Of a DNA stretch of 64,000 bases, positions 23,732 to 37,173 are shown one piece after another. Position 1 is the stretch's first letter, and each line of letters starts with the position of its first letter. The translations under genes and the position numbers were made by a program. The stretch covers positions 82,315-146,314 of the forward strand of contig SNVD02001128.1 in assembly GCA_013180625.2 (NCBI GenBank), given 5' to 3'. The DNA comes from Boswellia sacra (Eukaryota; Streptophyta; Magnoliopsida; Sapindales; Burseraceae). The notes under the pieces are model-generated. The model did no database searches and had not been told where the DNA came from. It was given only the letters and a program-made list of their open reading frames with translations.

Positions 23732-26700
23732 TTCATTATGGTTTTGTTTTACGATATGGAAAAAGGTCTGTTAACATATTCTAAGATTAAATTTAAAGCC
23801 CCAAAGTGAGTCATTTAGTTCACAATCCAGAGCAGAGAAGAAAACCTTTTTGGTTGATTTACTTCTCCTATGAAAAGCTATCGTCATTCACAATCATGCA
23901 ACTTTAAGCTCATTAGGCTTCACTTATAGGGTGGGATACCCCTAAAAAGTGCCTCTCCACCATCAGAAGGCCAGGTTCTTCGCATGCCCTTCAAATCAAT
24001 AGGATGTGAAGTCCCTCCAATTACTAGGTTTCATTGTGATATGTAGGGTCATGTCATGTGTGGAAATGGACATGCTACTTGGAACTGATTGTTATCGAAC
24101 ACATAGGAATCACTTTTAAGACCTTTGTTTATACCCTTGGCAAGTTGAGTTCACTAATTTTCGGACTTTCTGAACAAAGTGAAACCCAGTTGAGCCAAAA
24201 TGACGACATATTTGCCAAGTAATTTAAGTTGCTGCCATTTATAACGTTTCTACTCACCCTTTTATTGATGGACCATGTGAGATGTCAAACCTAAGAGGTT
24301 ATGTTCAATTTTGGCCTGATGAGGAGATTTGAGTAAGTAGATAAAGACAGCAATGTAAAATACATACATACACATATATATAAACAGGGTTCAGGCAGAT
24401 GAAATGAATTAATGAAACCAGAAGCTAGAATGGTAGACTTTGTTTCGTTCTCTTTCTCTTGTGGGACATATAAGACATGGGAGAGGTAGAAAAGATTGCT
24501 TCGTACATGACTAAGAAGAAGATAAATTCCATTTAATGTTAAATTAGACTAAACTAACTGGTGTGCATTAGCATTAAATCCGCAGGTTCAGCAGCCCCAT
24601 GAATACCTAAGATCCATTAACATAAGATCGAGATTCTCTCCTGATTTGACTTTCACTTAAAGTTAATAAAATCTATTTGGTATAAAATTTATATAAGATT
24701 TGTAAAAGTTGAGATGAAGCTAAGATGAGGAGAATATCCTGATTCATTAACGTAATCACCCAAACTTAATTTGTTGACCGCATAACTCTGCTGTAATTGG
24801 GGCTAAAGCTAGTCAAATTTTTCTGCTTTTGCCCTGGTTAACGTTAGAAGTAAAACCTTGTTTATGGAAGATGGATAGGAGCTGAGATGATCAGGAGAAA
24901 ATAAATAATAATAATATAATCAGAAATGAGAGAAAATATTCAAGTTGGGGTTACTTTGATTTTTAGTAGTTTTAATATTTTCTTCCATTGTATCGTCAAA
25001 TTTAATCTAAATGACAAAAAAAAAAAACACTTCTATACAAATTTAAAGAAACAATCAAAATTAGTTTTTGATGAGCTAATGAGTTGAGCTCATCAAGCCA
25101 TCATAACTCATTAACAACTCATTAATACTCATAATGACTAATAACCAAGTTATGGCAAAATCTAGAGTACAGTGGTTGTATGGGTGCAGTCGCTGCTTTT
25201 AAGGAAAGGGGGTGAAAAAGTTGTAAACATCGGCTGCACTGTAGTCTGACTCCCAAGTTATTTGTTATATTACAAAAAGTCAGTAATCCAAAATCTAGTA
25301 CATCCCGTCAGCTTGACGTATTTGATGAGCAGAACACCCGTTAACTTGTTAATTGACCAGATAATTGTAAAAAAAAAAAAAAAATTCTAAAGTTTGGCTT
25401 CAAAATGTCCTTATTGAACTTGAAACCATATATCATTAATTCCCCTTCAACTTTCAAGAATGCAACAAATTTTACCACACTATATATGATGTAATTCTTA
25501 TGAAAGTGAATCATCTGTTTTGTCAAATGATGAACTGATCTAAACAATAGAGTGGCCCCACATATATAAAAGAAATTTTTAAACCAATTCAAATTTCAAA
25601 GGTTGTTCAAAATTTCGACTTGTTTGTCTTACTCGTAGAATGGAGAAGGCTGGTCAACTAAACTTTTAGCTAAGAATGAGGTTGTTTCTAGGCTTACATA
25701 GATTTACTAGGTGCCCTTTCGTTTGTTTAATTGGGATAATATATAAGTTTGTGGACAATAATTAGAGTTTGATTAAAGTGGGTATGATTTTAATCTTAGA
25801 CTCTCAGTCGTGGTTCACATATACGTCAAAAAGCACAAAGAATCAATAAAGAAATGAATAGTGAGGATGGCAATTTGAGTATATATGTGTTAACAGCTAG
25901 CAATAAAGCATTACCAGGAAGAAATCTAGCCAAGGATCTAGGAAAAACTAAGAAGAAGCCTAAAGAACAAGGGTTACACTCATCCAAATCCAATCATATG
26001 ATTCTAAAGAAAGAATGTGCTAAAATCAAGTGAAACCATCATGACGTGGTCATCCTTCATCATCATATTCATATCCACTATTTCAAAGTATCTTATTCCA
26101 AGTTCTTTAAGAATTTCCATACAGTTGCCATGGTCAAATCAGCAAGTTATCCCTCTTAGAAAAAGTTGGTTATCTGGTAAGGTTTCATGTGAGGTAGGAA
26201 TCTTGAGAGCATAGACATTTGCTAGCTACTGTCAAATTTTGCCATCAAATCAACATTTCATTGTCGCACATAAACGTGAAGAGACTAAACTCTTCCAATA
26301 GGGCATTATTTTAATTAATGGGCCGGGGCAAGAGTTCTTGACTTGTAAATTAGAAAAGATGCTATTTTACTTCTCCTGGCCTCATCTCATTACAAGTGCT
26401 TTCGGTTGCCATGTGCGTGCTTATAACTTTTTCTCTTAATCGAATACTGAAATTGACAGCTCTCTCTCTCCTCGCCCCACCCCACCCCCCCACCACCCCC
26501 CTCTTAAAGAAACACTTGAAGTTGGCCTTTGGTTGAAAAATTCAATTAATATGACTCTGTTCTTTTTCTTCAATTCCCGAATTCCAATTTCCTTCACTCT
26601 TCGTGTACAATTGTCCTCCCGCTAATAACAATTATTTGGCCACAGTTGCACTGATGTGTGATCTCGATATCCAGCAAAATGTTGGACATAAAATTGCTTT

Positions 26701-27490
26701 TCAAACAAGGTCTCCTCACATTGCATTCCAGGGCCACCAAACCCCACAACCCAAAATTCAGAAAAACAGCTAGAAGAGGAACTCAAAAGAGATAATGACG
26801 ATGGATGAAACTAGTCTTTTCGATATGAAACGTCCAGTGGCAGTGACAATGAAAGGGCATCTTAAACCATCACTCCGTAAAGTATAAAGAAGGATTTTTA
26901 TGTGATGTGCTGTGCAAACCCCCCCGACACATGGCTCTCTTCGTAATTGGCCTAGGCACGCCCCCATCCCTCCTGTTGCTTGCCCATTCCCTTTTTACAG
27001 CACTAACCATATGTTCGTACAGAGCATCAATCCTCTCCTCTAAATGCAAACTTCGAATATAACTTTAGTTACATAATGGCAAGTGATATGCCCTACAAGA
27101 CAACCCTCATCTACATAGAAGAATCCAAATTTTTCCGTACGATAGCTTGATCAAAGACATCGTCAAATCAAGCCTTCAAAACCACACACAGCACAAGCTT
27201 TTAGTTTAGAACCGCTATTTCTGTGAACAATAAAAGAGATATACTCTTAACATAGGTCGTCAGGTGATCTTGTTTAAAGGCTCTTTTACGGGCCAAAAAT
27301 CTCAAAACTTCCACAAAACATTCACCAACTTATAGGATTTAATAGATGGACAATCTAATAAATGACAGAAATATAATGTAGTTGTAGATTGTGATAACTA
27401 GTGAATATTTACAAACGTATATAATATTAGTAGCACGTAAAAAGTTGTACTGAATGCTTCATTCCACTATGTCCCAAATTCCACTTGCAA
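23106..27490. other. intergenic, no gene recognised
   Basis: Sequence downstream of the MYB gene. It has a (CA)n run at 23710-23731, a poly-A run near 25373, and a C-rich patch at about 26474-26502. Open frames are short, without similarity I can name. No transposon ends were recognised. Confidence 0.4.
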
Positions 27491-29352
27491 GGTCCTATTT
27501 CACACTTTTACTGCGGCTATCTTTCAGTGTGACTATCTGATTGAAGACAAGTTCCTGTGACTTGGTATCCTTTATCAACTGTGAAATACCCTGAATCACA
27601 GATTGAAATTGAAACATGTAAGAAGTATTAGAAGTTTGTGTAATATAAAAAATTACAAGTATTACAGATTGAAACAAGCAAAGCCACTCACACAGTAAAA
27701 GGTTATCTCCAAATTCTCAAGAGAACGGGATGGTCACTGCATAATTTGCATTTATTCTGTATTGAGCAATAACACCTAAATCCATTTCAAGGTTACAACT
27801 CATCCAGAAATCAGAAATAACAAAAGCAATACAAGTTTTCTGAGTTTACCTAGCCTTTCAAACTAAAATCTGTCCCTGACAGCAGCATTGTGAAGTGATG
27901 GTTCATTGTACGCACCATGTATCGCCTCTCTGGACCTTGGGTTCAGATCAGAAAGCCAATCATCAAGTTCGTCAGGATTCTGCAACAATAATTAAATAAC
28001 ACGTAAGAATTGACATAATTCTCAAGGAGAAAATAAACAGATGAAGAGAATCACAGAAAAAGTAATAGCAAACCTCAGATTTAAACAATTTGTCAAATAA
28101 CTTGACTGCAATCTTCAGCGGATGACCACCACGGGAAGGCTCAGCAACTCAGTGAAGAACTCCCTGCTCAATAAATAGACCAAAAATGAATAAGAACGAT
28201 ACCCTTTATCAACAATAAACCAAAAATGAATAAGAACGACACCCTTTATCAACAATATAATTTCCCAATTATTCACACTACCATATCTGAAACAAAAAAT
28301 TCCACTAAGACAGGAACATAAGTAAAGAACACCTTCGGCTTTGTGTTTTTGCAAGGATCATATGTGGCCCAGATCTCAAGAACAGTCTCATTATCATCAG
28401 CTAAAATTGCTTCAGGGCACTTTATAGGGAAAACATATCTAAAACTAAAAATTGTCCATGGAATCAAGATCTACACAAGTCAATTGGGAAAAATGAATTG
28501 TTATAAAATATACATATCTGAGTAGGACAGATTTACGGGGAGCAAGGCCACAATAATCTTTTGAATCTTAATTCAAAAATCAGAGTGCTTAATGTATAAA
28601 ACATTGGAAAATGGAGCCTAACGTGAGCAGAAAAGGCAAATAACGGCTAAAGATTACGCCACCAAGCACTTGGAGCAAACTGTTATAAAACACCATTTAT
28701 ACAGCAATCCAAACTCAATGTACAGTTTCTGAGACAAGTGCAGATCTCTCTCACTGAATTCAATATATTGTCTATGGAAAGAAAGTGAAAATTCCAACCA
28801 CAAAATTTTCATTTGAATCATTTGAAAACAACAAAAAGAACATGATATGCAAGTCACATACATGTTTATAAGAACTATTAACTCCACTAGCCCGAAATTA
28901 GTTAAAAATGTTTTATTGCAAAGGGATAGCCCGATAGTATAGATCTCTTGAAGTTGAACAAGTGGTCTAGAAATCAGCCAACGTGGGAAAGATCTAATTA
29001 ATTTTTATTTGTGCGTTGGGAAGGGTAAGATGGGTTAAGTTGTAAGTAAAATGAAATATGAGATCAAAGCCTAAAAAAGACACAAAGCAAGCCACACAGC
29101 TTGTACAAATTTTAAAATTGCATTTTCATTCTCTTTGAACATCAAACTGTAGTAGCTTAGCAATCTCTAATACCCACCTTGTATATAGCAGATACATCAT
29201 CTGTTCGAGCATCAGGCCTTCTCTTGGCATCAAGATGCATAATTTTGCCAGGTTCCAGATTGGTAACAACCACCTGTGAACAAACAGGAGACAAGTAAGA
29301 CACGAACGATATAATTCCCAGAGGATAAATACAAATGAGATGCAGACCTTGA

Positions 29353-30096
29353 GGGCGCGTTTGGAGAGCGGGCTTAACATGGGATTGGACTATACTTAGT
29401 CCAATCCCATGTTTGGTGCAGAAGTGGGACTGGACTGATAATCCAAGTCAGTTCCACTTCTCTTCCCACCAAAGCCAAATTAGTGGGACTATTAGTCCCA
29501 CATTATAGTGTGGGACTTATAGTCCCACATTGGGACAAATTTTTTAATTTTTAATTAAAATTAAAACTAAATAAAATAATTAATATAATATAACAATAAT
29601 TTTTAATTATATTTAAATATTTAATAAAATCAATTTTGATTGTTTATAAAAAATAATAAAATAATAGTATGATATTAATATAAAAATAATTATTAATTAA
29701 TAATATAAAAATAAATATCATCTAATAATATTTAAATACTAATTATTAATAAATTATTATATTTATATAAAAATTAATTTTAATATAAAATATAATTTTA
29801 TTATTATTCATATAAAAATATCAACAAATATTTAATATTTAGTTTTTATTCAAGTTCAATTTAAAAAAAATTAAGTTAGTTTATTTTTTAAAATTATTTT
29901 CTTAAAAATTATTATCTATGTTAATAGTTCAGTCCCATATTACACTAAACACTAGACAATATTATTTAGTCCAATCCCATATGATACCAAACATAAGACA
30001 GTATTACATAGTCCAATCCAGTCTAATCCCAATCCCAATCCCAATCTCAGTCCAGTCCAGTCCAATCCAATCCAATCCCACCTTCCAAACGTGCCC
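29353..30096. mobile_element. PIF/Harbinger-like non-autonomous element
   Basis: The 744-bp element has inverted ends GGGCGCGTTTGG and CCAAACGTGCCC. The 3-bp TGA flanks it at 29350-29352 and 30097-30099, as in PIF/Harbinger insertions. Subterminal regions are rich in ATTGGACT / AGTCCAAT and CCAATCCC repeats, with a very AT-rich centre and no transposase. It sits inside a GlnRS pseudogene exon, just after the codons for the MVVLNPL-like stretch. Confidence 0.75.
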
Positions 30097-30304
30097 TGAG
30101 AGGATTCAGCACAACCATCTACGAGGTGATGTTTTGTTTAGCTCTCCCCTTACATGATACTTCAGGCGATTCAAACGAATCATATTACAATCACTGTACC
30201 ACATGCTATGACAAATAGTAAGGAAAACTGAGCATCATTAATAATAATCTGTTATGCATGTGCATGAAGTACATAAACTAAACCTTCTAGTAATTCCAAT
30301 TCCC

Positions 30305-32777
30305 CGAACAAGATAAGTACCCCATTCCAGTAAATGACGAACGTCTAGATGAGCTACATGGGGCTGAAATTTTTTCTACGCTAGATCTCAAGTCAGGCTA
30401 CCACCACATCGGGGTTAAAGCTGAGGATATTCATAAAACAGCCTTCCGCACACATGATATGCACTATGAATTTTTGATAATGCCCTTCGGGTTCACTAAT
30501 GCTCCCTCAACTTTCCAAGCTTTAATGAATGTTATTTTTAGGAAATATTTGAGAAAGTTTGTTTTGGTCTTTTTTGAAGACATTTTGGTGTATAGTACAA
30601 AGTTTGGAGGAATATAACATTTAATTATTGTGTTGAAGATCCTTAAAGAACAGCATTTATATGCTAATTTAAAAAAATGTCTGTTTGCTCAAAGTAGACT
30701 AGAGTATCTTGGCCATATAATTTCTGCTGAAGAAGTGGCTGTGGATAATTCTAAAATTGAAGTGATGTTGTAGTGGCCTACACCTAAAAACTTGAAGGAA
30801 TTGAGAGGATTCCTAGAGTTAACGGGATACTATAGGAAATCTGTTGCAGGATATGGAAGCATGGTTTTCCTTTGACAGAGCAACTTGAAAGGACAGTTTT
30901 GGGTGGAATGAGACAGCTAAAGAAGCATTTATTAAACTAAAAAGGGCCATGACTACGGTACCTATTTCGGCACTTCCTGATTTCACCCAACCTTTCATCA
31001 CTTACACTGATGCTTCGAGTGTAGATGATGGGGCTGTGTTGATGCAAGGGAAACGTCCTATAGCTTTCTACAGCCACATGCTCCCTCCAAGTCAGCGTTT
31101 AAAGTCATTTTATGAGAGGGAATTAATGGCAACTGTGTTGGCAATTCAGAAATGGAGACCTTACCTTTTAGGCCAAAAATTCATAGTCAAAGGAGCCTGA
31201 AATACCTGCTGGAACAGAGAATGGTCAGTGTTGAACATCAGAAATGGTTATCTAAGCTGTTGGGATATGATTTCGAGATTCACTACAATCCTAGATTGGA
31301 AAATAAAGCGGTTGATGCTTTGTCTAGACATCTAAAATTTTCTGCCATTTCACTTTCCCCCTCTTTTAATTTTGAAGAGATACAACAGGAGGTTAATGAA
31401 GATGATGAATTGAGAAGCATTAAGGAGACCTTACTGGTTGGAAATCCTACTCAAGTTGGCTATAAAATTGTTCAAGGAAGGTTATTGTATAAAGGAAAGC
31501 TTGTCTTGAGTAGAAAATCTACTTTAATTCCTAAGTTACTTAAGGAGTTTCATAACAGCCCCCTACGGGGACATTCGGGATTGCTAAAAACAACTCAGAG
31601 AGTGGGAAATGAGTTCTATTGGACTGGAATGAAGAAAGATATCAAAGGATATGTTGAATCTTGTGAAGTTTGTCAACAAAACAAGTACCTTGCCCTATCC
31701 CCACCTGGTCTATTGCAGCCTATACAGATTCCCAACCAAGTGTGGGAGAATTTAACAATGGATTCATTGAGGACTTGCCCAAATCTGAGGGACATGACAC
31801 TATCCTAGTTGTGGTGGACAGATTGAGCAAATATGGGCATTTTTTAGCTCTCAAACGTCCTTTCAGTGCTCAAACAGTGGCTGACATTTTTATTAAGAAG
31901 GTGGTGAGGCTTCATGGAATCCCCCGATCCATAATTACGGATCAAGATAGAGTTTTTCTAAGTTTGTTTTGGTCAGAACTTTTTAAATTACAAGGTACAA
32001 CCCTTAAGTGCAGTACAGCCTATCATCCACAAACCGATGACCAATCAGAGATAGTTAATCATTGTTTGGAGACATATTTACGGTGATTTGTCGCTGGAAA
32101 ACCAAAACAGCGGGTGAAATGGATATCTTGGGCAGAGTTTTGGTATAATACTTCCTACCATACTTCAACTAAATCTACTCCATTTAAAGTACTCTATGGC
32201 TGTGATCCTCCTCCGTTGGTTCGCTATGGACATACTTCCACAGCTGCATCAACAGTTGAACAATTATTAGAAGAGAGGGATGCTATCTTAGAAGAGTTAA
32301 AACAAAATTTGAAAGCAGCCCAAGAAAAAATGAAAGAATTTGCAGATGGCAAACAAAGAGAAGTTCCTGTTCATTTCCAGGTAAGAGATTTGGTTTACCT
32401 CAAATTGCAACCTTATAGGCAACAATCTTTGGCTAGACACAGGAATGAAATACTTAGCCCACATCATTTTGGACCCTATCCGGTGGAAGCTAAAGTGGCA
32501 CAGGTTGCCTATAAGTTTGGCACTACCAGAGAGGTCTTTAGTGCACCCAGTTTTTCATGTTTCTCAACTAAGGCGTGCAGTAGGTATTGCCCCTCTTTCA
32601 TCGCTTATTCCCTCTCAACTTAAGGCTACAATGGAGTTTGTAATGGAGCCTGAAAGTGTTCCCAGCCTGCGCCAAAAACAAGGAGAAATTGGGAACCATA
32701 CAGAGGTGTTAATTAAATGGAAAGAGTTACCAGATTTTGAAGCAACTTGGGGGAAATTCAAGTTGATTAAAGGATAG
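30305..32777 (+). pseudogene. truncated Ty3 chromovirus pol
   Basis: The element starts abruptly inside reverse transcriptase (KYPIP...[13 protein letters not shown]), lacking the 5' LTR, gag and protease. RT continues with [13 protein letters not shown]. Its catalytic box reads [10 protein letters not shown] where VFFDDILVYS is expected, so a key aspartate is changed. After several stops come RNase H (ITYTDASSVDDGAVL), the integrase zinc-binding H-H-C-C module near 31548-31680 (LRGHSGLLKTT...CEVCQQNK), the integrase core (DRLSKYGHF, ITDQDRVF, STAYHPQTDDQSE) and a C-terminal chromodomain (HVSQLRRA ... VLIKWKELPDFEATW). Frameshifts separate these blocks near 31190, 31780, 32085 and 32520. It is dead and inserted between GlnRS exons in the opposite orientation. 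Confidence 0.9.
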
Positions 32778-32827
32778 TTTCCTAATTTCCACCTTGAGGA
32801 CAAGGTGACTTCTTGGGCAGGGGGTAA

Positions 32828-33270
32828 TGATAGACCTCCAATCAATTTCATCTATACTAGACGTCACCAAAATAAAAAGTGAGGGCCAGAGCTGTGAATT
32901 TGAAAGATTTGAGGGAGATTCTCTTTGTCTCTTTTATTTTTCTGTTATTGCTGTGCTGTTTTAGTGCTGGGGGAATTAGTTACTTTTTGTCTAGGGAAAA
33001 GTGAAGTTAGTTAGAGAATATATGGGAGGAAAAGGTAGGAAAAAGGCATTCAACCACTTAATGCATTTTGTGAGAAGTTTTTCTCTAGGAAGAGCTTGCA
33101 GGTATCTCGACTAGCCTGCTACTTATCCAAATATATGCCTATTTTCTTCTTAATTTGTCTCTATCTACTTTCTCTAAACCATTTGTTTACCATTTATTCT
33201 TCAAAACCTACGAAAGCAACTGTGAGTAAGTGTGTGTGTGAAGTCTAGTCCTAGCACATAGTACTCAAAT
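32828..33270 (+). mobile_element. probable 3' LTR of the chromovirus
   Basis: Directly after the chromodomain a purine-rich tract, GGGCAGGGGGTAA, precedes TGATAGACCTCC at 32828, as expected of a polypurine tract and LTR start. The 3' border is uncertain (a CA near 33259-33262 is one choice) because no 5' LTR is present for comparison. Confidence 0.45.
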
Positions 33271-34393
33271 TATTAAGGTCTGTAATAGCATGTAAAATAG
33301 AGTGCGAGATCCTTTAGGACAACCAAAAAATAAAATAAAATAAAATAAAGTTTTGATACAAAGGGGTAATTTTCTATTTTTTTTTTTCATCTCTCAAGTG
33401 ATTCTTACAGGCGTTGATCTCTTCTGGGCGTACCTCAGCATAATGTACCAGACATTAGATGAATGGCTAGAGAGAGCATACATCAAAAATGTTTTCACTG
33501 AAGCAATTAAAAACAAATCCAATCGCATCCACCAAGCAGGCCGTAGTTGATATCTTGAAGTGAGACAATAATAAGCCTAGATATCGTAGTGAACAATCCT
33601 TAGTTCACAAAAAACAGGATATAGCTCAGACTATATATACAGTCCATCATTTCATATTCAGACAAAGGGGAAGTTTTGGAAGACTTACATATTGCTGATG
33701 GGATACAAAATGTAGCTTAAGAGCCGTAAAAACCAGAAAAATGACATAAATTTTTCCTAGAATGCGTGATGAAATACGGAATTGACCAAAAAGAATATCT
33801 ATTACTGAATGGGTGATATTTTCTATAGAATCCACAATGCGGTGAGCATAATCATAACTTGGATAGATACACCACTTGTCTCCTGAATATGGATGAGGAG
33901 TGAACTGCAAAAAGATAATCCTAGGGGACCGAGAATAAAAGAACTAAACAAGTTAAGGTAATTGAAGATGTGAATATAATACCAATTGCCTTGATTCAAT
34001 AAACAATGAGGTGATACATATTAAAATTGTCACTCTGCATGTCCTGTTTCACCCAAAGCATAGCTTGGCCTTCTTCAATCAAGCCTTTTCTCATATCTTC
34101 AAAAGGTGTCAATGACTCTGCAATGGGTCCATCTCTCCAAGGGCTGTTCACTTCCTCTCCCTATACTCCTTAATCTCAATCAATTTCACAAAACAATGCC
34201 ATGAACCCAAAGTAAAAGTCATAAACCAAAATTTGGATGTAAATTTTTTACTATTTTTTTTAATCTAAATAAAAAGAATGCACAACCATAACTTAATACT
34301 ATCGAGTCATGCAAATAGTAAAATCGAAGAGGCCCTAGAAAATATGTAGAAAGACAAAAAAGATGGTGCTTAATAGTTGAATCAAAAGGAGAA

Positions 34394-34396
<3 letters not shown>

Positions 34397-34453
<57 letters not shown>
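34397..34453. repeat. (CT)n(AT)n microsatellite
   Basis: A run of CT dinucleotides at 34397-34430 passes directly into AT dinucleotides up to about 34453, within an intron of the GlnRS pseudogene. A separate (AT)n run lies at 35089-35114. Confidence 0.9.
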
Positions 34454-34767
34454 GTATTCAGATTATTCATAAATTGTATTGCAACCTGATGATCAACATA
34501 AGCATGACCATCAGCTCCACTGCTAAATCATACAGGTCTTGGAAATTGTTACTGGTGTAAATGATCTTCATCAGTCCAGCACATTTATAACTCACGAAAA
34601 AACTAGAGAGCATTTCTGGACTATAAATACGCTACTAATGTAGAGAACAATAATACCTTGAAAAGTTAATAATCCATCCACTCGACTACTTCAATATGAT
34701 CAATGTATTCTTTTTTTCAGCTTCAGGGTTTTGTATCATTGTATCTGAAAGGGCGCAAGATCAATAA

Positions 34768-35083
34768 TTAGAACTCAAAACCATTTCCAACCAAAAACAC
34801 CATTATCCCTCTTAGTCCCTGAAGTTCAATCAATGAATGAGATACACAAGTCAATGAGGAACTTGATGAGAATGAATAGCAACCCTTCATCTGTATACCA
34901 CTATATTTAAACTGCAATGGGAAAAGCCAACATGTAGAAATTAGTAAACCTTAACGTCCAAATACATGAATGCCATTTTCCCATGGAAAGTACTTTTTGT
35001 TTTACACACTTCCCATTGCAGACCTACTTAATAGAAATCCAGTTCTTTGCAATAAATTCTACTTACCATAAGAAAATAATTTC
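34768..35083. repeat. intron segment repeated near 45.2 kb
   Basis: This part of the GlnRS pseudogene (ATTTCCAACCAAAAACACC ... GCAGACCTACTTAATAGAAA ... AAGAAAATAATTTCA) recurs in the same orientation at 45208-45556 with moderate divergence and small indels. Confidence 0.8.
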
Positions 35084-35088
35084 AAGCA

Positions 35089-35121
<33 letters not shown>

Positions 35122-37173
35122 ATAAAACAATATAACATTAAAAAACTACTGATGTCACTATGAAATATTCAAAAAAATTACAGGTGTACTTGTTCTTAGT
35201 TCACTTCAAAAATTTCAAAGGCAAGCCCGGAAACAAACCTACAACTGATGATCAAGCTAGACTAGCATGTATAACACTATCTCAAAGAAGTCAGGGCTCA
35301 AGAAAAAGAAAGTAAGTTGATCTTGCCCCCTCCCCCTCTTTCTGTCACTTAATACAAACACATGCACACAGGACACATATGCAGGGGTGTTTGTACACCT
35401 ATTACCAGCGATTACCACACATCATGAACAGACTATGACAACATTAGTGAATTTGTATTTCCCACCATTCATGGAAAGATGCATGCAGGCATCACTTCAA
35501 CCAACTAAGATGTAAATAGATTCTTTTAACCTCAACAGACACAATAAGTCTTTGGCATCAGAGCTGCAACGCACGGGTCGAACACGGAACTATTGCATTG
35601 CTCAAATGATTTAATAATAATCAACACAATGAAATTAACACATATCATAACCCAAGAAATATTTTGCAGTAACTTTCACTGTTGTTAATCTTCTTCATCT
35701 TTCTTAAATTACATAAAAATAAATTTCTGAAGTTTTGAAACATCATTATCACTAAATTCTCGAAATTGCATTTTCTGCAAGTAATATAAAACCACAAGAA
35801 AAATAATTAAAGTAAAAAGCGGCAGACTTGCAGCAGATTACAGATAATCAAATTACCTGGATACTATCTACCGGCTGAGGGAATATAGGAAGTGTGTCAA
35901 GTTCTTCCTCAGATTTGGAGCCTCGTCAACAGTTGGTTTATTCTATACAAGTTCAACAAGCAAAAGAAGTAGCAACAAGTCATAACTCCTATGCACCGGA
36001 AAAAAAAAAAAAAAAAAGTGTTACATGATACATGAAGCATGTACTTGCACTCACATCAACTTTTGCAAACTTCTCCTTCTTCTTTGTGGGCTTCTTATTA
36101 TCAGCTGCTGTCCTTTCACCGAAGTAATTCATCCAGTTTAGAATCGATGAGTTGCTGTCGATAAAGAAGACAGACAATACAGAGAAAATACTTATATTCA
36201 CTGAGAAACAATCATACTTATTCAAAGCATTGATACAAGGGATTGACAATCTTTGGATCAGGCCACGGCTGCCTCTTCCTAACATATCCAAACAAATTAC
36301 CCACTATAGACAAGATAATTGGAAATCATAAAAATATAGATCAAATTGAGGAACAAAGACCAGAAAAGTGAAATGAAGAAAAGGAATTGCAACTCAGATG
36401 CACACATGAACACAAGCATGTAAAACAATTGAACAAGAAGTTAATAGAGTGGTTAAGTATAAGTCTTGACAGGAATGCGATTGTAAAGCATTAAATTGAA
36501 AAATTTCAAGCAAAAATAAGCTAACAATGCTCATTCTTTAAAACTGCAAAACTATAACGCTAGAAAAAAAATGAAAATGACGGAACTTGGAGGACACAAC
36601 ATAGAACAGTAAAGTTGGGCGATGTACAAGGGCATTTGCAGGTACTTGGTAGCAACCTGTGGATACATGCAAATTCTCAAATCAACATTTCATAATAGAG
36701 GCTATTGATCTAAAATAAAAGTCGAAACTTACAGTGTAAAGTAAATAATTCTATTAATAATAATTCTTAAAAAAAAAAAAAGAATGAAGTTAATTGGCAG
36801 CGTAGGAACCTCGTGAACAAGAGCAGCTAAATTGGTGGTGACTTTGTTTTCAGTGTTGGCAGTGCGTCCATCTAAGCCGATTTTTAACAACATTTCAAGT
36901 GACTTCTCCTCCATCACCACCACCATTGCTGATGTTTGCTTTCAAGAGACTGGAAAATTAAAAGAAAATGTTGCAACCAAACCAATGATAAGAATCTGCC
37001 GGCACCTCGTTTTGTTGTTGCAAAAGAGATTCCCTGGAGTGGAATCTAGTCGGAATCCTATTTATAAAATTAAAAATAAAAAAAATCAACTGAATGGATC
37101 TAGGTCACCCTTTGGCCCAATGCCACCGACTGGGCTTCAATCACACATAACTACTTTCATATTACATGCCCCC

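Larger units (their letters stand above)
27498..36926 (-). pseudogene. glutaminyl-tRNA synthetase pseudogene
   Basis: GlnRS joins glutamine to tRNA-Gln. On the minus strand many exons of the plant enzyme appear in order. 36926-36810 is the N-terminus (EEKSLEMLLKIGLDGRTA). About 36656-36608 gives VATKY...ANALVHRPTLL. About 36303-36245 gives NLFGYVRK...PWPDPKIV. 36154-36055 gives QLIDSKLDELL...GERTAADN. 35942-35857 gives SEEELDTLPIFPQP. About 34738-34657 gives KKEYIDHIE. About 34568-34486 gives FQDLYDLAVEL. About 34160-33990 gives NSPWRDGPIAESL. 33904-33806 gives [20 protein letters not shown]. About 30193-30100 gives MIRLNRLKYHVRGELNKT. 29273-29178 gives VVVTNLEPGKIMHLDAK. About 28580-28527 and 28438-28331 give PIKCPEAILADDNET. 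28163-28076, 27979-27863 (NPDELDDWLSDLNP) and about 27585-27498 complete it. Frameshifts lie in several exons; stops replace W or R codons near 28148 and 34000. The HIGH-motif exon and the following catalytic part are not found. Two transposons interrupt it. Confidence 0.92.

Noticed and set aside
23590..23784. 64-codon gene downstream of MYB
   Set aside because: The frame runs through a (CA)n microsatellite and has no family likeness.
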